A stretch of DNA of 64,000 nucleotides from Streptomyces albireticuli (GCF_002192455.1 NZ_CP021744.1:3378001-3442000), one strand, 5' to 3'; counted from the stretch's first letter, positions 1-8,360 are shown. Notes: generated by a model not told the origin, from the letters alone. Made by a program: numbers and translations.

Positions 1-555
1 GGCGGCCTCGGCCATGAGGACGGCCGTCATGTCGTGGCGCACGAGCGGGTCGAGGTCGGCCATGGGCTCGTCGAGCAGCAGCAGCGCGGGCCGCTTGCCG
101 AGGGCGAGGGCGAGCGCCACGCGGGTGCGCTGGCCGCCGGAGAGGTCACCGACGCGGGCCTGCGGGGAGAGGCCGCCGTCGCCGACGAGCCGCTCGGCGG
201 TGGCCTGGTCCCAGCTGCCGGGGTTGAGCTCGCGGCCCATGCGCAGGGTGTCGGCGATGGTGAAGCTGGGGTAGAGCGGCTTCTCCTGGGAGAGGAAGGC
301 GACGTGCGGCCGGACCGCCGGGTCGCCGGGCGGGCGGCCGAAGACGGTCAGCGAGCCGGCGGTGGCCCGGCGGAGCCCGGCGGCGACGGAGAGCAGGGTG
401 GACTTGCCGGCGCCGTTGGGCCCGACGAGCGCGCAGACGCGGCCGGCGGGCACCCGGAAGGAGCAGTCACGCAGGGCCGTGGCACGGCGGTACGCCACCC
501 CGAGGCCGACCGCCTCCAGGGCGGTGCGGTCGGGGTGGAAGGTCAGCTCGGTCAT
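1..555 (-). CDS. ABC transporter ATP-binding protein (C-terminus off the left edge)
   Basis: The nucleotide-binding subunit of an ABC transporter, partial because the 3' end lies outside the window. The minus strand encodes a Walker A motif (GPNGAGKST), a signature motif (LSGGQRTRVALA) and a Walker B motif (ALLLLDEPMADLD), in normal order and spacing. The ATG at 553-555 overlaps the TGA of the GntR gene (ATGA), so the two genes are translationally coupled. A GntR/YtrA-type repressor followed by an ABC ATPase is the usual layout of ytr-like operons that respond to cell-envelope stress. The membrane subunit would be expected just beyond the left edge. The substrate cannot be told from this fragment. 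Confidence 0.9.
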   Translation of the reverse strand, partial: MTELTFHPDRTALEAVGLGVAYRRATALRDCSFRVPAGRVCALVGPNGAGKSTLLSVAAGLRRATAGSLTVFGRPPGDPAVRPHVAFLSQEKPLYPSFTIADTLRMGRELNPGSWDQATAERLVGDGGLSPQARVGDLSGGQRTRVALALALGKRPALLLLDEPMADLDPLVRHDMTAVLMAEAA

Positions 556-1799
556 CCGGTCGTCGTCCCCTTGTCCACGTGCTGCGGGTCATGCGGGTCG
601 CGCGGGGTCCGCGCGGTCCGCGGAGTCCGCGGAGTGGCCAGGGCGTCCGAGGCGTCCGGGGTGCCCGAGGACTCTGGTGTGCCTGGGGCCTGACGGGCCT
701 GACGGGCCTGGGCGGCCTGAGAAACCCGGGCAGCCGGGGCGCTCGGCGTCTCCGGGGCGTCCGATGCGCCCGGGGCCTCCGGGGCCCGACGGGCCTGCGG
801 ATCCTGGGCGGCCCGAGAACCCCCGGCAACCCGGGTGCCCAGGGTCTCCGGGGCGTCCGAGATGCCCAGGGACTCCGGGGCGTCCGAGGCGCCCAGGGAC
901 TCCGGGGCGTCCGAGGCGCCCAGGGACTCCGGGGCGTCCGAGGCGCCCAGGGACTCCGGGGCGTCCGAGGCGCCCAGGGACTCCGGGGCGTCCGAGGCGC
1001 CCAGGGACTCCGGGGCGTCCGAGGCGCCCAGGGACTCCGGGGCGTCCGAGGCGCCCAGGGACTCCGGGGCGTCCGGGGCCTCTGATGTGCCCGGGGCCTC
1101 CGGGTCCTGACGGGCCTGCGGATCCTGGGCGGCCCGAGAGCCCCGAGCAGCCCGGGTGCCCAGGACTTCCGGGGCGTCCGGGGTACGAGGGCCCTGACGG
1201 ACCTGCGGGTCCTGGCCGGCCTGCGAGCCCTGGCCGGTCCGAGGACCCCGGGCGGCCCGACCCGCCTGGCCTGCCTCGGCGGCCCGGGCGCCGGACGCGC
1301 TCGGGGCGCCGGGCGCGGCGTACGGCCCCGGCCCCGCCCCCTGACCCGCCCCGCCCTCCGGTGCCGGCTCCGGCTCCGGCACAGCCGGGGCCGCCCCCAG
1401 GGCCGGTCCCGGTCCCGAGAAGCCCTCCTCCAGTACGGACGCCACCAGCGCGGCCACGTCCTCCCTGTCGAGCCCGGCCGCGCGGGCGCGGTTCATCCAG
1501 TCGGCGATCTCCGCGCGCAGCGGCGAGTCGGCGGCGGCCTGCGGCCGGGCGAGTGAGCGCCGGACGAAGGTGCCGAGCCCGGGGCGCGCCTCGACGAGGC
1601 CCTCGCGGTCGAGCTCGCGGTAGGCCTTGAGGACGGTATTCGGGTTGATGGCCGTGGCCGCGACGACCTCTTTGGCCGTGGGCAGCTTGTCGCCGGGGGT
1701 CAGCAGACCCAGCCGCAGGGCCTGTTTGACCTGCTGGACGATCTGGAGATAGGTGGCGACACCGCTGCGCCGGTCGATGCGGAACTCGACCACGCGCAT
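552..1799 (-). CDS. GntR (YtrA-type) repressor with a long repetitive C-terminal tail
   Basis: A DNA-binding repressor, probably of itself and of the downstream ABC transporter. Residues 1-80 form the winged helix-turn-helix (TYLQIVQQVKQALRLGLL, then PTAKEVVAATAINPNTVLKA). A short helical segment follows to about residue 130, which is the full length of normal YtrA proteins. This protein continues for another ~285 residues of Ala/Pro/Ser/Asp/Glu-rich low-complexity sequence. That tail contains about nine copies of the nonapeptide SDAPESLGA, encoded by a 27-bp tandem repeat. The ATG at 1797-1799 is chosen; a GTG lies one codon upstream. A perfect palindrome covers the start codon. The tail has no known function and could vary in length between strains. 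Confidence 0.85.
   Translation of the reverse strand: MRVVEFRIDRRSGVATYLQIVQQVKQALRLGLLTPGDKLPTAKEVVAATAINPNTVLKAYRELDREGLVEARPGLGTFVRRSLARPQAAADSPLRAEIADWMNRARAAGLDREDVAALVASVLEEGFSGPGPALGAAPAVPEPEPAPEGGAGQGAGPGPYAAPGAPSASGARAAEAGQAGRAARGPRTGQGSQAGQDPQVRQGPRTPDAPEVLGTRAARGSRAAQDPQARQDPEAPGTSEAPDAPESLGASDAPESLGASDAPESLGASDAPESLGASDAPESLGASDAPESLGASDAPESLGASDAPESLGISDAPETLGTRVAGGSRAAQDPQARRAPEAPGASDAPETPSAPAARVSQAAQARQARQAPGTPESSGTPDASDALATPRTPRTARTPRDPHDPQHVDKGTTTG
837..1080. repeat. 27-bp tandem repeat inside the GntR gene
   Basis: Seven perfect head-to-tail copies of a 27-bp unit beginning GACTCCGGGGCGTCCGAGG run from 871 to 1059, with degenerate copies on both sides. The unit is a multiple of three, so changes in copy number keep the reading frame. 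It encodes the nonapeptide repeat of the GntR tail on the minus strand. Confidence 0.95.
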
Positions 1800-1833
1800 C
1801 ACCCTTTCACTACTTGACTAGTGAAAGGGTGAT
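1798..1833. promoter_or_regulatory. 36-bp palindromic operator at the GntR start codon
   Basis: A perfect inverted repeat with 15-bp arms (ATCACCCTTTCACTA and its complement) separated by CTTGAC. It begins inside the GntR start codon, leaving no room for a ribosome binding site, so the transcript is probably leaderless or nearly so. The ACTA...TAGT core fits the sites bound by YtrA-type GntR proteins, which suggests autorepression. Confidence 0.8.
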
Positions 1834-1878
1834 GGAAGCGCCCGACCCCTGTCAAACGGTGGCCGTAAGGGCCACCGG

Positions 1879-2802
1879 TCAGCTCTCGGTGCGGTACATC
1901 AGGTCCGTCTCGTGCACAGCGAACCCCAGCCGCTCGTAGACGGCGACGGCGGGGAGGTTGTCCGCGTCGACGTACAGCATCGCCGTGGGCAGCCCCTGGG
2001 CCGCCAGGTGCCGCAGCCCGAGCGTGGTGAGCGCCTTGCCGAGCCCGCCGCCCTGGAAGCCGGGGCGCACCCCGAGGACGTACACCTCGCCGAGGCCCTC
2101 CGCGGCGTGCACCTTGGTCCAGTGGAAGCCGACGATCTCGCCGTCCTTCTCGGCCAGGAAGAAGCCCTTGGGGTCGAACCACCCGGCGGCCTTACGGTCG
2201 TCGAGGTCACGCTGGGTGAGCGAGCCCTGCTCCGGGTGGTGGGCGAAGGCCGCCGCGTTCAGCGCGAGCCAGGCCGCGTCGTCCTCGCCGGGCCGGAAGG
2301 CGCGGACGGTGACACCCTCGGGCAGCGCGGGCTCGGACAGGTCCAGGCCGGCCAGCGGCCGGCGCATCTGGCGCAGCTCGCGGAAGAGGCTCAGGCCGAG
2401 CACCTGCGCGAGGTGCCGGGCGGCCGGGTGCCCGCCGTGCGCCCAGACCCGCAGCCGCTTGCCCGACTCCGCCAGCAGGGCGCTGCCCAGCGCCCGCCCG
2501 TGCCCGCGCCCCCGGTGGCCCGGGTGCACGACCAGCTCACCCGCCGGCGCCTCCACGGGGTCGCTGTCCTCCAGCTGCGCGTAGCCGACGAGCTCTTCCC
2601 CGGCGTTCCGCACGAGCACGTGCCGCACCCCGGCCCGCCGCCCGTCGAGCTGGAGCCGGCCCTGCTCCGAGACGGCCGGCTGCCCGTCCACGGCCGCGGC
2701 CTCCGACACCAGCGCCAGCACGTCCCGCGCCAGCTCCGGCGCCAGCTCGTCCAGTACCTCGATCGACCGCTGCCCGCCCACGCCATTCACCACGTCAGTC
2801 AT
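1879..2802 (-). CDS. mshD: Mycothiol synthase MshD
   Basis: Acetyl-CoA:Cys-GlcN-Ins N-acetyltransferase, the last step of mycothiol synthesis, in the cytosol. The 307-residue protein matches the family length and carries two GNAT domains. The N-terminal half includes VVHPGHRGRGHGRALGSALL and the C-terminal half includes VLGVRPGFQGGGLGKALT; both are acetyl-CoA pyrophosphate-binding motifs. The C-terminal domain ends with YVDADNLPAVAVYERLGF, typical of catalytic GNAT folds. The ATG at 2800-2802 gives the expected N-terminus. It stands alone between the GntR gene and a membrane protein gene on the same strand. Confidence is high because the family is distinctive and nearly confined to Actinobacteria. 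Confidence 0.95.
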   Translation of the reverse strand: MTDVVNGVGGQRSIEVLDELAPELARDVLALVSEAAAVDGQPAVSEQGRLQLDGRRAGVRHVLVRNAGEELVGYAQLEDSDPVEAPAGELVVHPGHRGRGHGRALGSALLAESGKRLRVWAHGGHPAARHLAQVLGLSLFRELRQMRRPLAGLDLSEPALPEGVTVRAFRPGEDDAAWLALNAAAFAHHPEQGSLTQRDLDDRKAAGWFDPKGFFLAEKDGEIVGFHWTKVHAAEGLGEVYVLGVRPGFQGGGLGKALTTLGLRHLAAQGLPTAMLYVDADNLPAVAVYERLGFAVHETDLMYRTES

Positions 2803-2841
2803 GGGTCCGAGCCTACGGGCAGGGGGCGGTGGGGCCCGAGG

Positions 2842-3429
2842 TCAGTGTCGGCTGTTCAGGAACCCGATGACGGTGGCACCCCACCAGCCGAGCTGCGAGA
2901 CGAGGACGGTCGAGGCGCAGCGGGCCGTCAGGGCGCGGCTCACGGGGGCGCCGGGCGCGTCACCGGGGGCGTCCGCGCCGCGCGGGCCCGACAGCGCGGC
3001 CAGGGCGGGCCCCAGGGTCCACGCGTGCACCCCGTTGAGGGCGACCAGGAGGACGAGGCCGAGCTTGACCTGGGTGAGCGGGGAGCCGGGGTCGGGGTGC
3101 AGCAGGACGCCGCTGCCGACAAGTCCCGCGAGGCCGAGCCAGATCGGCAGGTGGACGGCGTCGGCCGTCCGGAGGACCTCCGGCAGCGGGCGCCGGCCGA
3201 GCAGCCACAGGAGCCCGAGCCAGTCGACGGTGAGCACCGCGCCGAAGCCGACGACCAGGGAGGCCAGGTGCGCGAAGAGCGCCACGTCGTGGAGGAGCGG
3301 GTCGGCCGTCAGGTGGACCGCGGTCCAGACGGCCGCCGCCCACACCGCGCAGACGCCGGCCACCGCGGCGGCGGTCAGGGCGGGTCTGCCGAGTACGGGT
3401 GCGGGGGCGGGGCCTGCGTGGGCGGTCAC
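2842..3429 (-). CDS. Small integral membrane protein of unknown function
   Basis: A 195-residue protein with about four hydrophobic segments (roughly residues 15-35, 45-65, 90-115 and 170-190), conserved in position next to mshD as far as I recall from streptomycetes. I do not recognise a catalytic motif; the general look is of a CopD-like or DUF2269-like membrane protein. The GTG at 3427-3429 is chosen because GAGGAA lies seven bases upstream, whereas longer in-frame starts have none. It lies 39 bp upstream of mshD on the same strand and may be cotranscribed with it. A possible iron-box-like sequence lies 86 bp upstream. Confidence 0.7.
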   Translation of the reverse strand: MTAHAGPAPAPVLGRPALTAAAVAGVCAVWAAAVWTAVHLTADPLLHDVALFAHLASLVVGFGAVLTVDWLGLLWLLGRRPLPEVLRTADAVHLPIWLGLAGLVGSGVLLHPDPGSPLTQVKLGLVLLVALNGVHAWTLGPALAALSGPRGADAPGDAPGAPVSRALTARCASTVLVSQLGWWGATVIGFLNSRH

Positions 3430-3514
3430 GTGGCGGTTCCTCGGGCGTGCGGAGCGGACTGACAGGCCGGCCCCCCACAGGCCGAACCCGCGGACCGGCA
3501 CGCCCCATGGAAAC

Positions 3515-3533
3515 TTAGGGAAGCCTTGCCTTG
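3515..3533. promoter_or_regulatory. Candidate iron-box (DmdR/IdeR-like) sequence
   Basis: TTAGGGAAGCCTTGCCTTG matches 13 of 19 positions of the DmdR/IdeR consensus TTAGGTTAGSCTAACCTAA as I recall it, including the TTAGG and CCT blocks. It sits between the divergent membrane-protein and 5'-nucleotidase genes. Neither gene is a known iron gene, so this may be chance. Confidence 0.3.
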
Positions 3534-3730
3534 GGCGAGTTCGCCCTTACTAGGCCACACGGCATTCCGCCCGGTCAAGCGGCGTGACCGATTCGTTGCC
3601 GCGAAGGACCACGAGGGGCCGCGGACGCGCGCGGAGCCACCCGGGGCCGCCCGGACCGCCCGGACCGGCCCCGGCGGAAGGGCAAGCGCTACCGATTCGT
3701 CACCTCAACCCTCCTGCCGTGCTACGCGCG

Positions 3731-3758
3731 TTGACATAGGCTGCCGCCGACCGATGTA
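3731..3758 (+). promoter_or_regulatory. Probable promoter of the 5'-nucleotidase gene
   Basis: A TTGACA -35 element at 3731-3736 and a GATGTA -10-like element at 3753-3758 are separated by 16 bp, about 35 bp before the start codon. The rest of the 364-bp gap (3430-3793) shows nothing else clear besides the iron-box-like sequence. Confidence 0.45.
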
Positions 3759-3793
3759 CCCGCAGTACCTGCCAATTGCACAAAGGGGAACAA

Positions 3794-5611
3794 ATGCACG
3801 CGCCGCCGCCCCGGAAGCGCCTCGCCAGACGGCTGACCGCGACCGCCGTCGCCCTCACCGCCACCGCCGGTGTCCTCGCCTCCGCCGCCCCGGCGAGCGC
3901 CGACAGCTCGTGGGGCGGGCTGTGGCACCAGAAGCGGACCGTGGACGTCCAGCTGCTGTCTTTCAACGACCTGCACGGGAACCTGGAGCCTCCGCAGGGC
4001 TCCTCCGGCACCGTGACCGAGACGCAGGCCGACGGGACGAAGAAGGCGATACCCGCCGGCGGCGTGGAGTACCTCGCCAACTCGCTCCGCACCGCCCGTA
4101 AGGGCCACGAGTACTCGATCACCGCGGCGGCCGGCGACATGATCGGCGCCAGCCCCCTGATGACCGGCCTCTTCCACGACGAGCCGACCATCGAGGCGCT
4201 CAACAAGCTCGACCTCGACGTCACCTCCGTGGGCAACCACGAGTTCGACGAGGGCCGCGCCGAGTTGCTGCGCATGCAGAACGGCGGCTGCCACCCCAAG
4301 GAAGGCTGCTTCGAGAAGGGCAAGAAGTTCCGCGGCGCGGACTTCCCCTACCTCGCCGCGAACGTGACGGACGAGAAGACCGGCAAGCCGCTCTTCAAGC
4401 CGTACACGGTCTGGAAGCACAAGGGCGTGAAGATCGGCATCATCGGCCTCACCCTGAAGGGCACGCCGGACGTCGTCACCGCCGAGGGCGTCAAGGGCCT
4501 CAAGTTCGCCGACGAGGTCGCGACGATCGACAAGTACGCCAAGGAGCTCGACCGCCAGGGCGTGAAGTCCATCGTCACCCTCATCCACGAGGGCGGCATG
4601 CCCGCCTCCGGCTCGTACAACTTCGACTGCGACACCCCGGGCGCGGGCGCCGGCATCTCCGGCCCGATCGTGGACATCGCGAAGAAGGTCACGCCGAAGG
4701 TCGACGCCTTCGTCACCGGCCACACCCACCAGGCCTACGCCTGCACCATCCCGGACCCGTCGGGCGCGCCCCGCACGGTCACGTCGGCGGCCTCCTTCGG
4801 CCGGCTCTACACCGACACGACCCTGACGTACGACCGGCGCACCAAGGACATCGTCCGGACGCCCGTGAAGAGCCCCAAGGCCGCGAACCACATCGTGGAC
4901 CGGGACCAGCCGAAGGCGGCCGACATGACCGCCCTCATCGACCGCTGGAAGAAGCTGGCCGCCCCGGTGGCCAACAAGCCGGTCGGCTACATCTCCGGTG
5001 ACATCAACGGCCGTGGCTCGGAGGCCTACGAGAAGCCGCTCGGCGACGTCATCACCGACGCGCAGCTGGAGGCCCTCGCCCCGGCCGACAAGGGCGGCGC
5101 GCAGATCGCCTTCATGAACCCCGGCGGCATCCGCTCCGACCTGGCCCACAAGGCGTCGGGCGGCGAGGGCGACGGCGTCGTGACGTACGGCGAGTCGTTC
5201 ACCGTCCAGCCGTTCACCAACATGATGCAGACGAAGGACCTCACCGGCGCGCAGCTGATCGCCCTGCTCCAGCAGCAGGTCAGCGGCCCCAACGAGGCCG
5301 AGCCGAAGATCCTTCAGGTCAGTAAGGGCTTCACCTACACGCTCGACCTCACCAAGAAGGGCGCGGCGCGCGTCGACGTGGCCTCGGTGAAGCTGAACGG
5401 CACCGCGATCGACCCGGCGAAGACGTACCGCGTCGCGGCGAACGAGTTCCTCGCGGGCGGCGGTGACGGCTTCGTCGCCTTCAAGGACGGCGCGAACAAG
5501 CGGGTCGGCGCCTCCGACCTGGACGTCTTCAACGCCTACCTGACGGCGCACTCCTCGGCGACCTCCCCGCTCGCCCCGCCGAAGGCGGACCGCATCACCG
5601 TCGTGAAGTAG
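3794..5611 (+). CDS. Secreted bifunctional metallophosphatase / 5'-nucleotidase
   Basis: An extracellular enzyme that removes phosphate from nucleotides, for salvage of nucleosides and phosphate. It has 605 residues. A signal peptide covers residues 1-36 (arginine-rich start, then a hydrophobic stretch ending ASAAPASA). The metallophosphoesterase domain has the metal ligands in LLSFNDLHGNLEP, SVGNHEFDEG and TGHTHQAY. The C-terminal 5'-nucleotidase substrate domain contains FMNPGGIRSDL and NEFLAGGGDGF. The ATG at 3794 is preceded by AAAGGGG at the right distance; an in-frame TTG six codons earlier lacks one. No cell-wall anchor is seen, so the enzyme should be free. A strong terminator follows. 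Confidence 0.93.
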   Translation: MHAPPPRKRLARRLTATAVALTATAGVLASAAPASADSSWGGLWHQKRTVDVQLLSFNDLHGNLEPPQGSSGTVTETQADGTKKAIPAGGVEYLANSLRTARKGHEYSITAAAGDMIGASPLMTGLFHDEPTIEALNKLDLDVTSVGNHEFDEGRAELLRMQNGGCHPKEGCFEKGKKFRGADFPYLAANVTDEKTGKPLFKPYTVWKHKGVKIGIIGLTLKGTPDVVTAEGVKGLKFADEVATIDKYAKELDRQGVKSIVTLIHEGGMPASGSYNFDCDTPGAGAGISGPIVDIAKKVTPKVDAFVTGHTHQAYACTIPDPSGAPRTVTSAASFGRLYTDTTLTYDRRTKDIVRTPVKSPKAANHIVDRDQPKAADMTALIDRWKKLAAPVANKPVGYISGDINGRGSEAYEKPLGDVITDAQLEALAPADKGGAQIAFMNPGGIRSDLAHKASGGEGDGVVTYGESFTVQPFTNMMQTKDLTGAQLIALLQQQVSGPNEAEPKILQVSKGFTYTLDLTKKGAARVDVASVKLNGTAIDPAKTYRVAANEFLAGGGDGFVAFKDGANKRVGASDLDVFNAYLTAHSSATSPLAPPKADRITVVK

Positions 5612-5643
5612 CACGGCCGTGAAGTAGCGCGCGGAGGAAGTAC

Positions 5644-5677
5644 GAGCGCCGGTGCGTGGCAACGCGCACCGGCGCTC
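5644..5677 (+). terminator. Intrinsic terminator after the 5'-nucleotidase gene
   Basis: A perfect 13-bp stem (GAGCGCCGGTGCG with its complement) closes an 8-nt loop 32 bp after the stop codon. There is no U-tract, which is normal in Streptomyces. Confidence 0.75.
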
Positions 5678-5790
5678 ACGCGTGTACGGGCACCAGCGCG
5701 CGCCACAACGCCCCGGACGGCGGCCGTTTTTCGGACAACCGGATGGAAAGAACTGGCGCACCCGTCACGCCCGATCCAAGGGAGAGTCCC

Positions 5791-5994
5791 ATGTCGACCA
5801 CCCGGCGCGTCCTGACCGCCCTCGCCACGACCGTCCTGTTCACCGTCGGCGCGGCCGCGCTGGCGGCGCCCGCGCAGGCGGACGTTCACGCCAGCCTGCT
5901 GGGCGGCCTCATCACCGCGGAAACGAACGGCACGATCGACGTGGGCATCGCAGGACAGACGATCCTCAACATCCCGAACGCCGTCGGCCTCTGA
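5791..5994 (+). CDS. Small secreted peptide of unknown function
   Basis: A 67-residue protein with a clear Sec signal peptide: TTRR, a hydrophobic core (LTALATTVLFTVGAAALA), and cleavage after APAQA near residue 31. The predicted mature peptide has about 36 residues, is glycine- and isoleucine-rich, and has no cysteine (it begins DVHASLLGG and ends IPNAVGL). GGGAGAG lies just upstream of the ATG. It is not a chaplin (no paired Cys) and does not look like a rodlin. The role is unknown; a surface or matrix peptide is possible. Confidence 0.75.
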   Translation: MSTTRRVLTALATTVLFTVGAAALAAPAQADVHASLLGGLITAETNGTIDVGIAGQTILNIPNAVGL

Positions 5995-6017
5995 GCCGTA
6001 CGAGCCGGGCCGCGCCG

Positions 6018-6257
6018 CTAGAGCCTCTCCACCTCCGCGCCCGCCTTCGCCAGCAGCTGCTGGCCGATGTCCAGCAGGGCCCGGCCGCCCGCGAGCTCCT
6101 CCCCGATGCGCTTCTCGTCCGGGTCCCGGGGGTCGCGGGTGGCCTGGCCCCGGCCGCGCAGCTCGTTGCCGTCGCGCAGCCGCAGGAGCGCGGCCGCGCG
6201 GGTGTGCGTGTCGTTCTCGTCGAACTCGACTTCCACGTGCCAGCCGGCTACCTGCAT
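6018..6257 (-). CDS. DUF1876 domain protein
   Basis: A 79-residue actinobacterial protein of the DUF1876 family, a small dsRBD-like fold of unknown role. The recognisable core is WHVEVEFDENDTHTRAAALL followed by a short acidic and charged segment. The ATG at 6255-6257 is preceded by GGAGGA. It is a single gene, convergent with the small secreted peptide and divergent from the protease gene. Confidence 0.8.
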   Translation of the reverse strand: MQVAGWHVEVEFDENDTHTRAAALLRLRDGNELRGRGQATRDPRDPDEKRIGEELAGGRALLDIGQQLLAKAGAEVERL

Positions 6258-6426
6258 GGGTGTCTCCTCCGCTGATCCTCGGCGCCGGGTCCGGGTCCCG
6301 CGCCGGGCGCGGCGTCCTCGTCCGCCGGACGGGCTTGATCTTCCTTATACCCGACATACCTACTTCTGCCGGGCTTCTCAGCACACACTCAGACTGTTCT
6401 CATCCAGCCGGAGCACAGTCGTAGCC

Positions 6427-7560
6427 ATGACCGACAACCACCGCCGCGACGGCGCCCAGGACCCCCAGCAGCACCCGCAGCAGGCCTACGCCTACCCGGC
6501 CCCGCCGCCGTACGCGCCGCAGCAGCCGGTGACCACGGCGAGCGGCGTCACCGTCTGGCCCGGTGACGGCGCCGGCGGTCACGGCGGTGGCGGCGGCACC
6601 CCGGCCGGCTACGCGGGCTTCGGCGCCCCGGCGCCCGAGCCCGCGGCCACCGGCGGTGTCCCCGCCGGGCACGCCGCGCCCCGCGCCCGCCGCCCCGTCG
6701 CCCTGCTCGCCGCCTGCGCGATCCTCGCCGCGGTGGTCGGCGGCGGCTCGGCCGCCCTCGTCGGGCAGCTGACCGGCGGCTCCGGCGGCAGCGGTCACTC
6801 CACGCCGGTGCAGAACGTCTCCTCCAAGAGCGGCGGCGTCTCGGCCGTCGCCAAGGCCGTCATGCCGAGCATCGTGGAGATCAAGGCCACCACCGCCTCC
6901 GGCGAGTCCACCGGCTCCGGCGTGGTGATCACCGCCGACGGCGAGATCGTCACCAACAACCACGTCGTGGCCGGCGCCGACACCGTGAAGGTGTCCTTCA
7001 GCGACGGCGGCACCAGGACCGCGAAGGTCGTCGGCACCGACCCCGACAAGGACCTCGCCCTGATCAAGGTGCAGGGCGCGAGCGGCCTCAAGGCCGCCTC
7101 CCTCGGCGACTCCGGCAAGCTCAAGGTCGGCGACGAGGTCGTCGCCATCGGCTCGCCCGAGGGCCTCACCGGCACCGTGACCAGCGGCATCGTCTCCGCC
7201 CTCGACCGCGACGTCACCGTCTCCAAGGAGCAGGGCCAGGACGGCCGGCAGCAGCAGCGCCAGGGCGGCGGGCTCCCGCAGTGGCCGTTCGAGTTCGGCG
7301 GCAACCAGTACAACGGCGACACGGGCTCGTCCAAGACCACCTACAAGGCGATCCAGACCGACGCCTCCCTCAACCCCGGCAACTCCGGCGGCGCGCTGAT
7401 CAACATGAACGGCGAGATCGTCGGCATCAACTCCGCCATGTACGCGGGCGCCGGGTCCGGGTCCGGGGACGCCGGCAGCGTCGGCCTCGGCTTCGCCATC
7501 CCGGTCAACACCCTCAAGGCCGACCTGGCCAAGCTGCGCGCGGGCGGCACCGGCGGCTGA
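6427..7560 (+). CDS. Membrane-anchored HtrA/DegP-like serine protease without a PDZ domain
   Basis: A trypsin-like quality-control protease on the outer face of the membrane. It has 377 residues. Residues 1-90 are a Gln/Pro/Gly-rich cytoplasmic tail. A single transmembrane segment lies at about 95-120 (PVALLAACAILAAVVGGGSA). The protease domain follows with the triad His179 (TNNHVVAG), Asp209 (DPDKDLALI) and Ser320 (NPGNSGGAL). The protein ends right after the protease fold (LGFAIPVNTLKADLAKL), so the PDZ domain common in this family is absent. A response regulator and a histidine kinase follow 68 bp downstream on the same strand. This suggests the protease and the two-component system serve the same envelope-stress response, as in mycobacterial pepD-mprAB. 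Confidence 0.93.
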   Translation: MTDNHRRDGAQDPQQHPQQAYAYPAPPPYAPQQPVTTASGVTVWPGDGAGGHGGGGGTPAGYAGFGAPAPEPAATGGVPAGHAAPRARRPVALLAACAILAAVVGGGSAALVGQLTGGSGGSGHSTPVQNVSSKSGGVSAVAKAVMPSIVEIKATTASGESTGSGVVITADGEIVTNNHVVAGADTVKVSFSDGGTRTAKVVGTDPDKDLALIKVQGASGLKAASLGDSGKLKVGDEVVAIGSPEGLTGTVTSGIVSALDRDVTVSKEQGQDGRQQQRQGGGLPQWPFEFGGNQYNGDTGSSKTTYKAIQTDASLNPGNSGGALINMNGEIVGINSAMYAGAGSGSGDAGSVGLGFAIPVNTLKADLAKLRAGGTGG

Positions 7561-7628
7561 CGCCCACCCGACCCGGCGGCGTGCGAGGCTGAGAGCGCCC
7601 CTGACCCCCGAACCGCGAGGTAAAGCCG

Positions 7629-8360
7629 ATGAGCCCCGCCGACCACGGCGACCAGCCCGCCCGCATCCTGATCGTGGACGACGAACCCGCCGTCCGTGAG
7701 GCGCTGCGCCGCAGCCTCGCCTTCGAGGGATACGGCACCGAGCTGGCCGTCGACGGGCTCGACGCGCTCGGCAAGGTGGACGCCTACGCCCCCGAGCTGA
7801 TCGTCCTCGACGTGCTCATGCCGCGCATGGACGGCCTCACCGCCGCCCGCCGGCTGCGCGCCTCCGGCGTCACCGTGCCGATCCTGATGCTGACCGCCCG
7901 CGACACGGTCGGCGACCGGGTCACCGGCCTCGACGCCGGCGCCGACGACTATCTGGTCAAGCCGTTCGAGCTGGACGAGCTGCTGGCCCGCATCCGCGCC
8001 CTGCTGCGCCGCAGCTCCTACGCGGCGGCGGCGCCCGCCGAGGACCGCGCCCTGACCTTCGCGGACCTGCGGATGGACCCCGACACCCGCGAGGTCACCC
8101 GCGGCGGCCGCGCCGTGGAGCTCACCCGCACGGAGTTCACCCTCCTGGAGCTCTTCCTCGCCCACCCCCGCCAGGTCCTCACCCGCGAGCAGATCCTCAA
8201 GTCCGTGTGGGGCTTCGAGTTCGAGCCCTCCTCCAACTCCCTGGACGTCTACGTGATGTACCTGCGCCGCAAGACCGAGGCGGGCGGCGAGCCGCGCCTC
8301 GTCCACACCGTGCGCGGCGTCGGCTACGTCCTGCGCGCGGAAGGCGGCGGCGCCGAGTGA
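7629..8360 (+). CDS. OmpR-family response regulator
   Basis: A DNA-binding regulator phosphorylated by the adjacent kinase. It has 243 residues. The receiver domain spans about 14-128, with the acidic pair Asp17/Asp18, phospho-acceptor Asp61 ([13 protein letters not shown]) and the conserved Lys in LVKPFE. The winged-helix DNA-binding domain spans about 145-240 ([37 protein letters not shown]). The ATG is preceded by GCGAGGTAAAG. Its stop overlaps the kinase start (GTGA). It resembles the MprA/CseB group. Confidence 0.95.
   Translation: MSPADHGDQPARILIVDDEPAVREALRRSLAFEGYGTELAVDGLDALGKVDAYAPELIVLDVLMPRMDGLTAARRLRASGVTVPILMLTARDTVGDRVTGLDAGADDYLVKPFELDELLARIRALLRRSSYAAAAPAEDRALTFADLRMDPDTREVTRGGRAVELTRTEFTLLELFLAHPRQVLTREQILKSVWGFEFEPSSNSLDVYVMYLRRKTEAGGEPRLVHTVRGVGYVLRAEGGGAE

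Noticed and set aside
871..1059. CRISPR-like regular repeats
   Set aside because: The units are directly adjacent without spacers and encode a protein tail in frame; this is a coding minisatellite.
3722..5761. A 679-codon open frame on the minus strand opposite the 5'-nucleotidase gene
   Set aside because: It is the antisense shadow of a well-supported gene in high-GC DNA; its translation is low complexity and resembles no family.
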